Assembly (NCBI GenBank): GCA_963798075.1
Contig: CAWCRU010000029.1
Coordinates: forward strand, 209,765 to 273,764
Direction of reading: 5' to 3'
Origin: DATAOG01 sp963798075
GTDB taxonomy: Bacteria > Pseudomonadota > Alphaproteobacteria > Geminicoccales > Geminicoccaceae
Length of the DNA stretch: 64,000 bases
A program made the translations under genes and the position numbers. This document shows, one piece after another, positions 1-6,773 of this stretch. The first letter of the stretch is position 1, and each line of letters begins with the position of its first letter. The notes beneath the pieces were generated by a model. That model saw nothing but the letters and a program-made list of their open reading frames with translations. It searched no databases and was not told where the DNA came from.

Positions 1-1
1 G

Positions 2-589
2 GATCAGCAAACGGCGCCCGCCAAGGCCGACACCGGCGCCCAACTCGCAAAGCTCTGGCTGCGCGCGCCGGATCCGGCGGCCGCGTTGGCAGCGCTCGAT
101 CGCAGCCGGGTCGAGGGCGATCTGCCGCCGGCGCTGGGCGTGCAGCGGCGGGCGCTGCGCGCGCGCGCGCTGGCGGCGCAGGACCAGCCCGACGCAGCCC
201 TGGCGCTGTTGGCCGACGGCGGCGATCGGGTGGAGCGGCAGCTCCGGGCCGAGATCCTCTGGCAGGCCCGGGACTGGCCGCGTCTGATCGGCGCGCTCGA
301 GGATCTGCTGCCGGCGCGCCCCGGTCCGGGCGCGGCCCTGACCGAGGCCGACCAGGACCTCGTGATCAAGCTCGCCGTCGCCCACGCCCGGCAGGGGCAG
401 GCGCAGGCGCTGGCAGGGCTGCGGGCACGCTTTGGCGAGGCGATGCACGGCCAGGCGGGCGAGCCCGCCTTTCTGATGGCGACCCTGACCCCCGGTCCAC
501 CGGCGCCGACTGAGGCGGCACTCGCCGCTGCGGGCGAGCACCTCGATCGGGTCCGGGCCTATCTGGACACAAGCCGCCCGGACCCATGA
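2..589 (+). CDS. C-terminal part of an unidentified alanine-rich, repeat-like protein (partial)
   Basis: The frame is open from the first bases of the window to TGA at 587-589, so only about the last 195 residues are present. The sequence is rich in Ala, Leu, Arg and Asp and consists of short amphipathic helices separated by Gly/Pro turns, in the style of tetratricopeptide or related helical repeats. I see no catalytic motif or membrane segment. It converges on the flagellar export operon (fliP ends at 631). In several Rhodospirillales flagellar clusters a very large helical-repeat protein sits close to fliM/fliP, so a flagellum-linked role is possible, but this is inferred from position only. 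The start and main domain lie outside the window. Confidence 0.6.
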   Translation, partial: DQQTAPAKADTGAQLAKLWLRAPDPAAALAALDRSRVEGDLPPALGVQRRALRARALAAQDQPDAALALLADGGDRVERQLRAEILWQARDWPRLIGALEDLLPARPGPGAALTEADQDLVIKLAVAHARQGQAQALAGLRARFGEAMHGQAGEPAFLMATLTPGPPAPTEAALAAAGEHLDRVRAYLDTSRPDP

Positions 590-630
590 GCGAGCCCGCC
601 GATTGATCGCTCCGAGCGGCCGCGATCCGG

Positions 631-1359
631 TCAGCTCGCGAAGCTCTGGACCAGACTGCCGACCACCAGGTACCAGCCGTCGACCAGCACGAAGAAGATC
701 AGCTTGAAGGGGAGGGAGATCAGGACCGGCGGCAGCATCATCATGCCCATCGACATCAGGACCGAGGCGACCACCATGTCGATGACCAGGAACGGCACGA
801 AGATCAGGAAGCCGATCTCGAAGGCGCGCCTGAGCTCGCTGATCATGAAGGCCGGGATCAGGGCGCGCAGCGGCGTATCCTCGGGGCGCTCGAGCGCGGG
901 CGTCCGGCTGATGTCGAGAAACAGCTCGAGGTCCTTCGGCCGCACCTGGCCGAGCATGAAGCTGCGCAGCGGCGCGCTCGCCCGCTCGAACGCCTGCGGC
1001 GCGTCGATCTCTTCGGCGAGCAGCGGCGCCAGCCCGTCGCGGTAGGCCTGCTCCAGGGTCGGCGCCATGACGAAGGCGGTAAGGAACAGCGCCAGCGAGA
1101 TCAGCACCGCGTTCGGCGGCGTCTGCTGCAGTCCGAGCGCCGAGCGCAGGAAGGCGAGCACCACCACGATCCGCGTGAACGAGGTCACCATGACCAGGAT
1201 CGAGGGCGCGAGGCTCAGGACCGTGATCAGGAGCACCAGGCGGACCAGCTGGCCGGTCACCGTGCCGCCCTGACCGAGGTCGACGCTCAGGCTCTGGGCC
1301 GCGGCCGGCGCGGCCGCCAGCCAGACCGCGGCGCCGAGCAGCCAGAGACGTCCGTTCAT
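631..1359 (-). CDS. fliP: Flagellar type III export gate protein FliP
   Basis: FliP forms the pentameric core of the FliPQR gate through which flagellar axial proteins leave the cell. The 242-residue product begins with a cleavable signal peptide (about residues 1-21, ending AAAQS), has hydrophobic segments around 39-77 and 85-107, a periplasmic loop, then two long C-terminal helices. The family signature PPVLISLPFKL near the C-terminus is clear, and the length is normal. I chose ATG at 1357-1359 because it precedes a textbook signal peptide and overlaps the fliO stop by 4 bp (ATGA); the frame is open further upstream but arginine-rich and non-coding in character. It is the last gene of the reverse operon flhX, FlgN-like, fliO, fliP. 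Confidence 0.96.
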   Translation of the reverse strand: MNGRLWLLGAAVWLAAAPAAAQSLSVDLGQGGTVTGQLVRLVLLITVLSLAPSILVMVTSFTRIVVVLAFLRSALGLQQTPPNAVLISLALFLTAFVMAPTLEQAYRDGLAPLLAEEIDAPQAFERASAPLRSFMLGQVRPKDLELFLDISRTPALERPEDTPLRALIPAFMISELRRAFEIGFLIFVPFLVIDMVVASVLMSMGMMMLPPVLISLPFKLIFFVLVDGWYLVVGSLVQSFAS

Positions 1360-1652
1360 GCGCCCCCGGCCGGCCGCGCGGCCGGCGGTTCGGTGCCCGT
1401 GCCACGGCCGGTCGCGAGCAGCCGGTTGCCGTCCTGGCCGAGCAGAAGGAGGTATTCGCGGTCGTCGCAGCGAATCAGGACGAGCCGGCGCCGCGGGTCG
1501 ATCGGCAGCGCCTCGACCACCGCGAGGCGCCGATCGGCCCTGGCCGCGACGCTGCCGAGGCGGTAGCGGGCGGCGAACCACGCCAGGAGCCCGATCAGCC
1601 CGAGGACGACGCCCAGCGCCGCGACGAACCGAAGATAGTCGATCGCGCCCAT
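1356..1652 (-). CDS. fliO: Flagellar biosynthesis protein FliO
   Basis: FliO is the small membrane scaffold that helps assemble the FliP ring. The 98-residue product has one N-terminal transmembrane segment (about residues 7-29), a basic stretch ending in an RADRRL-type turn, and the compact beta-rich domain typical of FliO (VEALPIDPRRRLVLIRCDDREYLLLLG is spread over residues 46-72). It ends in a Pro/Ala tail and overlaps fliP by 4 bp. Sequence conservation in FliO is weak, so identification rests on the TM plus domain pattern together with its place directly before fliP. Confidence 0.9.
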   Translation of the reverse strand: MGAIDYLRFVAALGVVLGLIGLLAWFAARYRLGSVAARADRRLAVVEALPIDPRRRLVLIRCDDREYLLLLGQDGNRLLATGRGTGTEPPAARPAGGA

Positions 1653-1661
1653 GGCCGGCCG

Positions 1662-1988
1662 CTAGAGCTTGCTCGCGCGCCGGTAGGCGGCGCCGACCCG
1701 CCGGTAGGCGCCGGCCGCGCGCAACTGGAGCGCCAGGCGCGCCTGCTCCCGGCGCAGCGCCTCGCTCAGGGTGCCGGCTTCATCGAGCAACGCCAGAAGG
1801 TGCCCCCGGAGGCGGTCGTCGGCTCGGGGCAAGCGCCCGATCGCGCCTGGCAGGCCCTCGAGCAACGGCGCCAGCCGGTCGAGAGCCGCCGGCTCGCCCG
1901 CGGCCAGCGCGCGGCGGGCACGCGCGAGCAGATCGCGCGCTGCCGCCAGGCGAGCCTCCAGCCGCGGGGAAGTCTCGGCCTCGGTCAT
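1662..1988 (-). CDS. Small helical protein, probable FlgN-type flagellar chaperone
   Basis: A 108-residue, all-helical, Leu/Ala/Arg-rich protein without cysteine or membrane segment. Long amphipathic helices with heptad-like leucines resemble FlgN-type chaperones, which bind hook-junction proteins and share this composition. Its start overlaps the stop of the FlhB-like gene upstream by 4 bp, and it ends 9 bp before fliO, so it is co-transcribed with export-gate genes. The assignment is by size, fold pattern and neighbourhood; I see no diagnostic motif. It could instead be another small flagellar accessory protein. Confidence 0.55.
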   Translation of the reverse strand: MTEAETSPRLEARLAAARDLLARARRALAAGEPAALDRLAPLLEGLPGAIGRLPRADDRLRGHLLALLDEAGTLSEALRREQARLALQLRAAGAYRRVGAAYRRASKL

Positions 1989-2260
1989 CGTCGGGCATCT
2001 TGCAACTGGCGATTGGCACGATAGAGATGGGCCAGGATCTCGGCGACCGCAGCGAATGCGGCGATCGGGATCGGGCAGTCGATCTCGAGCGTGCCGAGCA
2101 GCGCGGCCAGATCCCGGTCGCGCCGGACCGCCACCCCATGCTCGCGGGCGAGGGCTACGATCTGGGCTGCGATTGCGCCGCGGCCCTTGGCGACGACCCG
2201 CGGGACGGCGGTCCGGTCGGGATCGTAGCTGAGCGCCACCGCGAGATCCGAATCCTCCAT
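1985..2260 (-). CDS. FlhB C-terminal-domain homolog (FlhX/EscU-YscU-HrcU type)
   Basis: The 91 residues match only the cytoplasmic C-terminal domain of the FlhB export switch: AVALSYDPDRTAVPRVVAKG, then an AxxIxxLAREHGVAV helix and the C-terminal AVAEILAHLY motif. The canonical autocleavage NPTH preceding AVAL is absent: residues 1-8 read MEDSDLAV, so self-cleavage is not expected. Such stand-alone FlhB tails (FlhX, YlqH) are known in many bacteria and can partly replace the FlhB C-domain. First gene of the reverse operon leading to fliP, and the exact CtrA-type box at 2337-2352 lies about 80 bp upstream of its start. Confidence 0.85.
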   Translation of the reverse strand: MEDSDLAVALSYDPDRTAVPRVVAKGRGAIAAQIVALAREHGVAVRRDRDLAALLGTLEIDCPIPIAAFAAVAEILAHLYRANRQLQDARR

Positions 2261-2336
2261 GAGCCCTCCAGTTCTGGCGTGGAACCGGCGCCTGGCGCCG
2301 CTTCGGGCATCGTCAGAGCGCGATATCGTGGTAACC

Positions 2337-2352
2337 TTAAGGCTGAATTAAC
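2337..2352. promoter_or_regulatory. Exact CtrA-type binding box TTAA-N7-TTAAC
   Basis: The bases TTAA GGCTGAA TTAAC match the Caulobacter CtrA consensus TTAA-N7-TTAA exactly. The box lies in the 146-bp divergent gap between the flhX-fliP operon (reverse) and moeB (forward). Because early flagellar operons are classical CtrA targets, the reverse operon is the likelier target. It is the only error-free copy found in the window; several one-mismatch copies lie before other motility and c-di-GMP genes. Confidence 0.7.
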
Positions 2353-2406
2353 GAGGGACCGTCCCCGGCCGAGGGCGGCGGCGCGGCCCGGCTGGAGGCG
2401 AGCGGC

Positions 2407-3198
2407 ATGGCGACGATCTTCACCGAGCAGCAGATGCTGCGCTACGCCCGGCACATCGTGCTGCCGGAGATCGGCGGCGTCGGCCAGGCGCGCCTGCTCG
2501 AAGCGAGGGTCCTGCTGATCGGCGCCGGCGGTCTGGGCTCGCCGGCCTTGCTGTATCTCGCGGCGGCCGGCGTCGGCACCCTCGGCGTGGTCGATTCGGA
2601 CCGGGTCGAGCTCGCCAATCTGCAGCGCCAGATCGCCCATCCGACCGTCCGGATCGGGAGCGCCAAGACCGAGAGCGCGGCCCAGGCGGTCCAGGCGCTC
2701 AACCCGGAAATCGGCTTCATCGGCCATGCGCTCCGGCTCGGCCCCGACAACGCCGACGCGGTGATCGAGGCTTACGACCTGGTCGCCGACGGCAGCGACA
2801 ATTTTGCCACCCGCGCGACCGTGCACGCCGCCTGCCTGCGGCTCGGCAAGACCCTGGTGAGCGCCGCCGTCCAGGGCCTCGAGGGCCAGCTCACGACCTT
2901 CAAGGCCCACCTTGGGCCCCCCCATCCCTGCTACCGCTGCCTGTTCCCGAAGGAGCCGCCCGCGGGCCTGATCCCGACCTGCGCCGAGGGCGGCGTGCTC
3001 GGGCCGGCCGCGGGCGTGCTCGGCTGCCTGCAGGCGGTCGAGGTGGTCAAGGAGATCCTGGGGGCGGGCGCCAGCCTGTCGGGGACGCTGGTCCTCTACG
3101 ACGCGCTCAGCACGGAGCTGCGCAAGGTCCGGTTCGCGCGCCGCGCCGATTGCGCGGTCTGCGGCGACGGCGGCGGCAACGGAGCCGGCCTTGGCTGA
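2407..3198 (+). CDS. moeB: Molybdopterin-synthase adenylyltransferase (MoeB/ThiF/HesA family)
   Basis: Activates the C-terminal Gly-Gly of a ubiquitin-like sulfur carrier (MoaD or ThiS) by adenylation. The 263-residue product carries the YARHIVLPEIGG opening, the nucleotide-binding GAGGLG at residues 39-44, the DSDRVELANLQRQ acidic/Arg region, two zinc CxxC pairs (CYRC at 175-178 and CAVC near 252-255) and the expected active-site Cys192 in PTCAEGG. Length is usual for MoeB without a rhodanese tail. The next gene overlaps its end by 8 bp, so the two are translationally coupled. MoeB and ThiF cannot be separated with certainty; the moaB gene elsewhere in the window and the molybdenum enzyme at 48 kb favour MoeB. 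Confidence 0.88.
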   Translation: MATIFTEQQMLRYARHIVLPEIGGVGQARLLEARVLLIGAGGLGSPALLYLAAAGVGTLGVVDSDRVELANLQRQIAHPTVRIGSAKTESAAQAVQALNPEIGFIGHALRLGPDNADAVIEAYDLVADGSDNFATRATVHAACLRLGKTLVSAAVQGLEGQLTTFKAHLGPPHPCYRCLFPKEPPAGLIPTCAEGGVLGPAAGVLGCLQAVEVVKEILGAGASLSGTLVLYDALSTELRKVRFARRADCAVCGDGGGNGAGLG

Positions 3199-3631
3199 CG
3201 CCCTGCGCTTGAGCCTGATCCTCTTGAGCGGCAGCTTCGAGCGCGTCCACTACGGCCTCGCGATGGCGAGCGCCGCCGCCGCGCTCGGGCGCCCGGCTAC
3301 TCTGTTCGCGACGCTCGCGGCAACCCGCGCCTTCCTCGCCCTGGCCCCGGACGGGCGACCCGGCTGGGCCGGGCTGCCGCTCGGGCCGGACCTCGCGAGC
3401 GCGGAGCTGGCCGACGGCTTCGCGCTCGATGCTCGCAATCGGGCGCGCGGCGTCGCCGGCTTCGAGGAGCTCCTGCAGGCCTGCGCCGGCCTCGGGGTCG
3501 AGATCATCGTCTGCGAGATGGGCCTGCGCGCGCTCGGTCTCGCCGCGACCGCCCTGCGCCCGGATCTGCCGATCCAGCGCGCCGGCCTCGCCACCCTGCT
3601 GGCCCGTGCGGGTCAGGTGGTCGTCCTCTGA
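3191..3631 (+). CDS. DsrE/DsrF-like family protein
   Basis: A 146-residue protein with an alternating beta-alpha pattern: an N-terminal strand (LSLILLSGSFERVHYGLAMA), a helix beginning AAALGRP, a later VEIIVCEMGLRALGL segment and a terminal strand. This is the layout of DsrE-fold proteins, which carry sulfur or modulate redox partners. The single conserved cysteine in IVCEMG sits where DsrE-like proteins place the reactive Cys. It starts with TTG inside the moeB end (8-bp overlap), preceded by GGAGCC. Coupling to moeB suggests a link to sulfur-carrier chemistry, but no substrate can be deduced. Confidence 0.75.
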   Translation: MADALRLSLILLSGSFERVHYGLAMASAAAALGRPATLFATLAATRAFLALAPDGRPGWAGLPLGPDLASAELADGFALDARNRARGVAGFEELLQACAGLGVEIIVCEMGLRALGLAATALRPDLPIQRAGLATLLARAGQVVVL

Positions 3632-3809
3632 GCCGAAGCCCGCTACCAGATTTTCATACATTCGCCCTATGCACGATCATCTTGCGCGGACGGCGCGGCT
3701 GAGCTAGGGGAGGTCCGCTTTCGGAGCGGGTCCCCTGGAGGAGGTGGCCGCAGGACCATGTCGAGCCGAACCCTTGTGTCCGCTGTGAGCGCTGGTGGTC
3801 GGAGGCTGC

Positions 3810-4226
3810 ATGTCGGACGTCATCTCGAATAGCTATCGTCCGTCCGAGGACGAACCCTACATGAACCAAACCCAGCGGGAGTATTTCCGCCGCAGGCTCT
3901 TCAACTGGCGCGAAGAGATCTTGCGCGGCTCGAACGAGACCCTGCGCCAGCTGAAGGAAGAGGACAACCGGGTCGCCGACATGAGCGACTGGGCATCCCA
4001 CGAGACCGAGCGCAATTTTCAGCTGCGGGCGCGCGATCGCGAGCGCAAGCTTTTGGCGAAGATCGACGAGGCGCTGCGCCGGATCGAAGACGGCAGCTAT
4101 GGCTACTGCGAGGAGACCCAGGAGCCGATCGGCCTCAGGCGCCTCGAAGCCCGGCCGATCGCGACGCTCAGCATCGAGGCGCAGGAACGGCATGAGCGCC
4201 GCGAGAAAGCCTATCGCGACGACTGA
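3810..4226 (+). CDS. dksA: RNA polymerase-binding transcription factor DksA
   Basis: DksA inserts a coiled coil into the secondary channel of RNA polymerase and, with ppGpp, tunes rRNA and amino-acid promoters. The 138-residue product shows the helical region (YFRRRLFNWREEILRGS and onward), the DWASHETER turn at the coiled-coil tip and the YGYCEETQEPIG/RRLEARPIATLSIEAQ C-terminal domain. Only one of the four zinc cysteines of enterobacterial DksA remains (C-x2-C reads CEET and the second pair reads SIEA), a state common in alphaproteobacteria. ATG at 3810 is preferred over GTG at 3795 because GGAGG lies at 3801-3805. The 178 bp upstream contain no gene. Confidence 0.93.
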   Translation: MSDVISNSYRPSEDEPYMNQTQREYFRRRLFNWREEILRGSNETLRQLKEEDNRVADMSDWASHETERNFQLRARDRERKLLAKIDEALRRIEDGSYGYCEETQEPIGLRRLEARPIATLSIEAQERHERREKAYRDD

Positions 4227-4384
4227 GCGACCGTGTTGCTGGTCAAGCCCTTTGCGATGGGGTTCGGTCTCTTAGGATGGCGTTGAGGAAGGCCAGGAGC
4301 TTTCCAGGCCTCAGATTGACGGCCGCTCGCCACTTCCGCTCGCGATCCTGCGCCCGCTTCGACCCGGCAGTGCCGATGGGCGCG
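4227..4384. other. Gene-free leader before the hook operon
   Basis: No open frame of coding character, RNA gene or terminator with a T-tract was recognised between the dksA stop and the inverted repeat at 4385. A GGCCAGGAGC...CAGGCCTC partial dyad near 4288-4316 is the only structure seen. Confidence 0.4.
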
Positions 4385-4399
4385 CGGCAGAATTTGCCG
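4385..4399. promoter_or_regulatory. Inverted repeat CGGCA-N5-TGCCG, candidate FlbD enhancer site
   Basis: A perfect 5-bp inverted repeat with 5-bp spacer lies about 66-80 bp upstream of the sigma54 -24 element of fliK, a normal distance for a sigma54 enhancer. A repeat with the same core (GGCA-N5-TGCC) occurs at 8605-8619 before fliF. FlbD, encoded at 12.7 kb, is the obvious candidate ligand. The assignment is inference from position and recurrence. Confidence 0.45.
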
Positions 4400-4464
4400 G
4401 GACCGTGGCCCTGACCGAGCCCGCCAGGTCACGAAAATCCCAGGCTGGAGCCCACTTTCGCGCT

Positions 4465-4480
4465 TGGCATGCGGCTTGCT
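4465..4480 (+). promoter_or_regulatory. Sigma54 (-24/-12) promoter of the fliK-flgD-flgE operon
   Basis: TGGCATGCGGCTTGCT matches the sigma54 consensus TGGCAC-N5-TTGCW with one change and has the obligatory 10 bp between GG and GC. The -12 C at 4479 predicts transcription from about 4491, just before the ATG at 4496. Hook-operon promoters of alphaproteobacteria are sigma54- and FlbD-dependent, which fits both the genes downstream and the FlbD gene in this window. Confidence 0.72.
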
Positions 4481-4495
4481 CCAGAGCTGCTCGCC

Positions 4496-5951
4496 ATGCT
4501 CTCCTCGCCAGTTCAGCCGCCATCCGCCCCAGCCCCGGCCCGGCCCCAGCCCGCCGCCGCGAGTGACGACGCGAGCCAGGCGGCGAGCGGCTTCGCGATT
4601 CTGCTCGCAGGCCTGCTGCCGCCGCCACCGGCCGCCGTCGCAAGCGCGCCCGCCCCGTCGACCGACGCGCCCGCCGATGCCGGCGTCGAGGGGAGCGGGG
4701 CCAGTCCGCCCGTCGCGGGTGTCGCGGCGGCGGTCCAAGGCTCCGCGCCCCCGGCGCCAACCGTCATGCCGGGGGGCGCGCCGGCGGCTCCCCGAGGCTT
4801 TGAGCCTCCCGCCCCCGCCGCCATGGCCGGAGAAACCGCGCCCGTCGCCACCTCCCCGCTGCCGGCGGAGCGGCTCGCGGCAGCCGGCGTGTCGGTCGAA
4901 GCGGCTCCGGCCACCAGCCAAGGGCCGGCGCCGGAGGCCGGCCTCCAGGTCGGGAGCGCGCCGCCCCCGCAGCCGGCGCCATTGGCCGACCAGCCAGGCC
5001 CCGCGAGCCCGCCGCAGGCAATGCTGCCGGCGGCCGCTCCAACCCCGGCCGCGCCGCCACCCGTCGGGGCAGCCGGCAACCCGAATGCGGCGCCGAGCGC
5101 AGCGACCGCAGCCGGCACGCTTGCCCAAGCAGCGTCCGCGGCCGATCGGGGCGCGCAGTCGCCGGCGCCCCCGGCCCCGCGGCCCCCCGGGCAGGCGGCC
5201 AGCCGCGTGCCGACGTCGCCGCCCAACCCGGAGCCGGTGGCCGGCGATGTGCCGGAAAGCCTGCCGCCGGAAGGAGCACCCGGCGTCGCGAGCTCGAGCC
5301 CTGGACCCCTTGCCCGACCGGCGGGCGTGGTCGCGGACCAGCCGGGTCCGCATGCGCCGGCAGCAGCCGCGACGCGCCCGGCCGCCGCGCCGGGGCCGGA
5401 GGCTCCGGCTCCGACCGACCCGCCGCTCGAGGCGTCCGCCGACCTCACGGCGGCGGCGCCGATCCGGCCCGAGCAGGCGGCAGGCGCCGCCGGCCGCGGC
5501 GACGCATCAAGCGAGCACGCCGGCGCCGGCCGCCCAGCCCGCCGTCCAGATCGCGGTCCAGATCGCCGCCGCGGCGCCGAGCCGGGTCGAGCGTCTGCTC
5601 GTGCAGCTCGAGCCCCCGGCCCTCGGCCGGGTCGAGGTGCGGCTCGAGTTCAGCCGCGACAACCGGGTCAGCGCGCTGATCGCCGCCGACCGACACGACA
5701 CGCTGGACGTGCTGCAACGCGACAGCCGCGCGCTCGAGCGTGCGCTGCAGGACGCCGGCCTGCGCCTCAACGACAACGGGCTCACGTTCTCGCTGCGTCA
5801 GGAGCAGCGGCAACAGGGCCGCGGGGGGGCGCCCGCCATGCCACTGCGCCGCGACCCGGCTGCCGGCCCGGCCGATCCGGCGCCGCCTCTGGACGCGATC
5901 CGGCCGGCGCGCTGGCTGGGCGTGCACCGCGTTCTCGACATCCATATCTGA
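4496..5951 (+). CDS. fliK: Flagellar hook-length control protein FliK, with apparent frameshift
   Basis: FliK is the secreted molecular ruler that sets hook length and switches export specificity. The N-terminal two-thirds is the Ala/Pro-rich ruler in the frame of ATG 4469/4496. The conserved C-terminal Flg_hook domain (VERLLVQLEPPALGRVEVRL and LxxALQDAGLRLNDNGL) is in the next frame and ends at 5951. The switch falls near 5474-5500: before it the first frame is Ala-rich and the other Arg-rich, after it the reverse is true. One extra base, or two missing, would explain it. ATG 4469 lies inside the sigma54 promoter, so 4496 is the likelier start, with a very short leader. flgD follows 27 bp later. 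Sequencing error, pseudogene or frameshifting remain open. Confidence 0.75.
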
Positions 5952-5978
5952 TCGCCCGCCAACCGAGGAGTGCCATTC

Positions 5979-6728
5979 ATGCAGACCACCGCCTCGACCG
6001 CCGCCGGCGCCGCCGCCCCGAGCGCTGCCGGCACCGCCGCGACGGCGGGCAGCGTCGGCAAGAGCCAGCTCGGCCTCGCGGACGACTTCGACAGCTTCCT
6101 GCAGCTGCTGACCACCCAACTCCAGCACCAGGATCCGCTGTCGCCGATGGACGCCAACCAGTTCACCCAGCAGCTCGTCCAGTTCAGCGCGGTCGAGCAG
6201 GCGATCAAGACCAACGACGTGCTCGGGCAGCTTCTGTCGGCGGTCCGCACCGACCAGATCGGACACAGCCTGGACTATCTGGGCGCCGAGGTCGAGGCAG
6301 CGGGCCAGACCGTCCGCCTCGGCGGCGCCGGCGCGCCCCAGATCAACTATCAGCTGGACCAGTCCGCCAAGGACGTGGCGATCAGCATCTACGACCAGGC
6401 GGGCCGTCTGGTCGCGACCCGCCCGGGCGCCGGCGACGCCGGCGCTCACAGCATCGCCTGGGACGGTCGCGACCAGAACGGCCAGCTCCTGGCGCCGGGG
6501 CTCTATCGGGTCGAGATCGCCGCCAAGGATGCCGCCGGCGCGCCGGTCACGGTCGCGACCAGCGTGCGCGGCGTGGTCGATGGCGTCGAGATGATGGACG
6601 CCAAGATCTTCCTGTCGGTCGACGGCGTGTTGCTGCCGCTCGAACTCGGTGACGTCGATCCGCCGCCCGCAGACCAGCGCCTGATCGACCGGAACCCGGT
6701 CGGCCGCAGACCCAAGAGCCTCCAATAA
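5979..6728 (+). CDS. flgD: Flagellar hook assembly (cap) protein FlgD
   Basis: FlgD is the scaffold at the tip of the growing hook that guides FlgE polymerisation. The 249-residue product has the conserved N-terminal signature DFDSFLQLLTTQLQHQDPL followed by PMDANQFTQQLVQFSAVEQ (about residues 35-75). It then has the Tudor-like and fibronectin-like middle with the AWDGRDQNGQLLAPGLYRVEI motif (about 168-188). ATG 5979 was chosen over GTG 5970 because GAGGAG at 5965-5970 is correctly spaced for it. The C-terminal 30 residues (DPPPADQRLIDRNPVGRRP) extend beyond the usual FlgD end. Second gene of the sigma54 hook operon. Confidence 0.95.
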   Translation: MQTTASTAAGAAAPSAAGTAATAGSVGKSQLGLADDFDSFLQLLTTQLQHQDPLSPMDANQFTQQLVQFSAVEQAIKTNDVLGQLLSAVRTDQIGHSLDYLGAEVEAAGQTVRLGGAGAPQINYQLDQSAKDVAISIYDQAGRLVATRPGAGDAGAHSIAWDGRDQNGQLLAPGLYRVEIAAKDAAGAPVTVATSVRGVVDGVEMMDAKIFLSVDGVLLPLELGDVDPPPADQRLIDRNPVGRRPKSLQ

Positions 6729-6739
6729 CCCAACAGCGA

Positions 6740-6757
6740 CGCGGCGCCAACGCCGCG
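6740..6757 (+). other. Short hairpin between flgD and flgE
   Basis: CGCGGCG and CGCCGCG (7-bp stem, 4-nt loop CCAA) lie just before the flgE ribosome-binding site AGAGGA at 6761-6766. There is no T-tract, so it is not a classical terminator. It could stabilise the flgE message end or adjust relative expression. Chance occurrence in GC-rich DNA is possible. Confidence 0.3.
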
Positions 6758-6773
6758 AGCAGAGGAAACGCCC

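Noticed and set aside
4464..5475. N-terminal part of the frame that encodes the FliK C-terminal domain, as a gene of its own
   Set aside because: The first 330 residues are Arg/Pro/Ser-rich shadow translation of the FliK ruler in the neighbouring frame.
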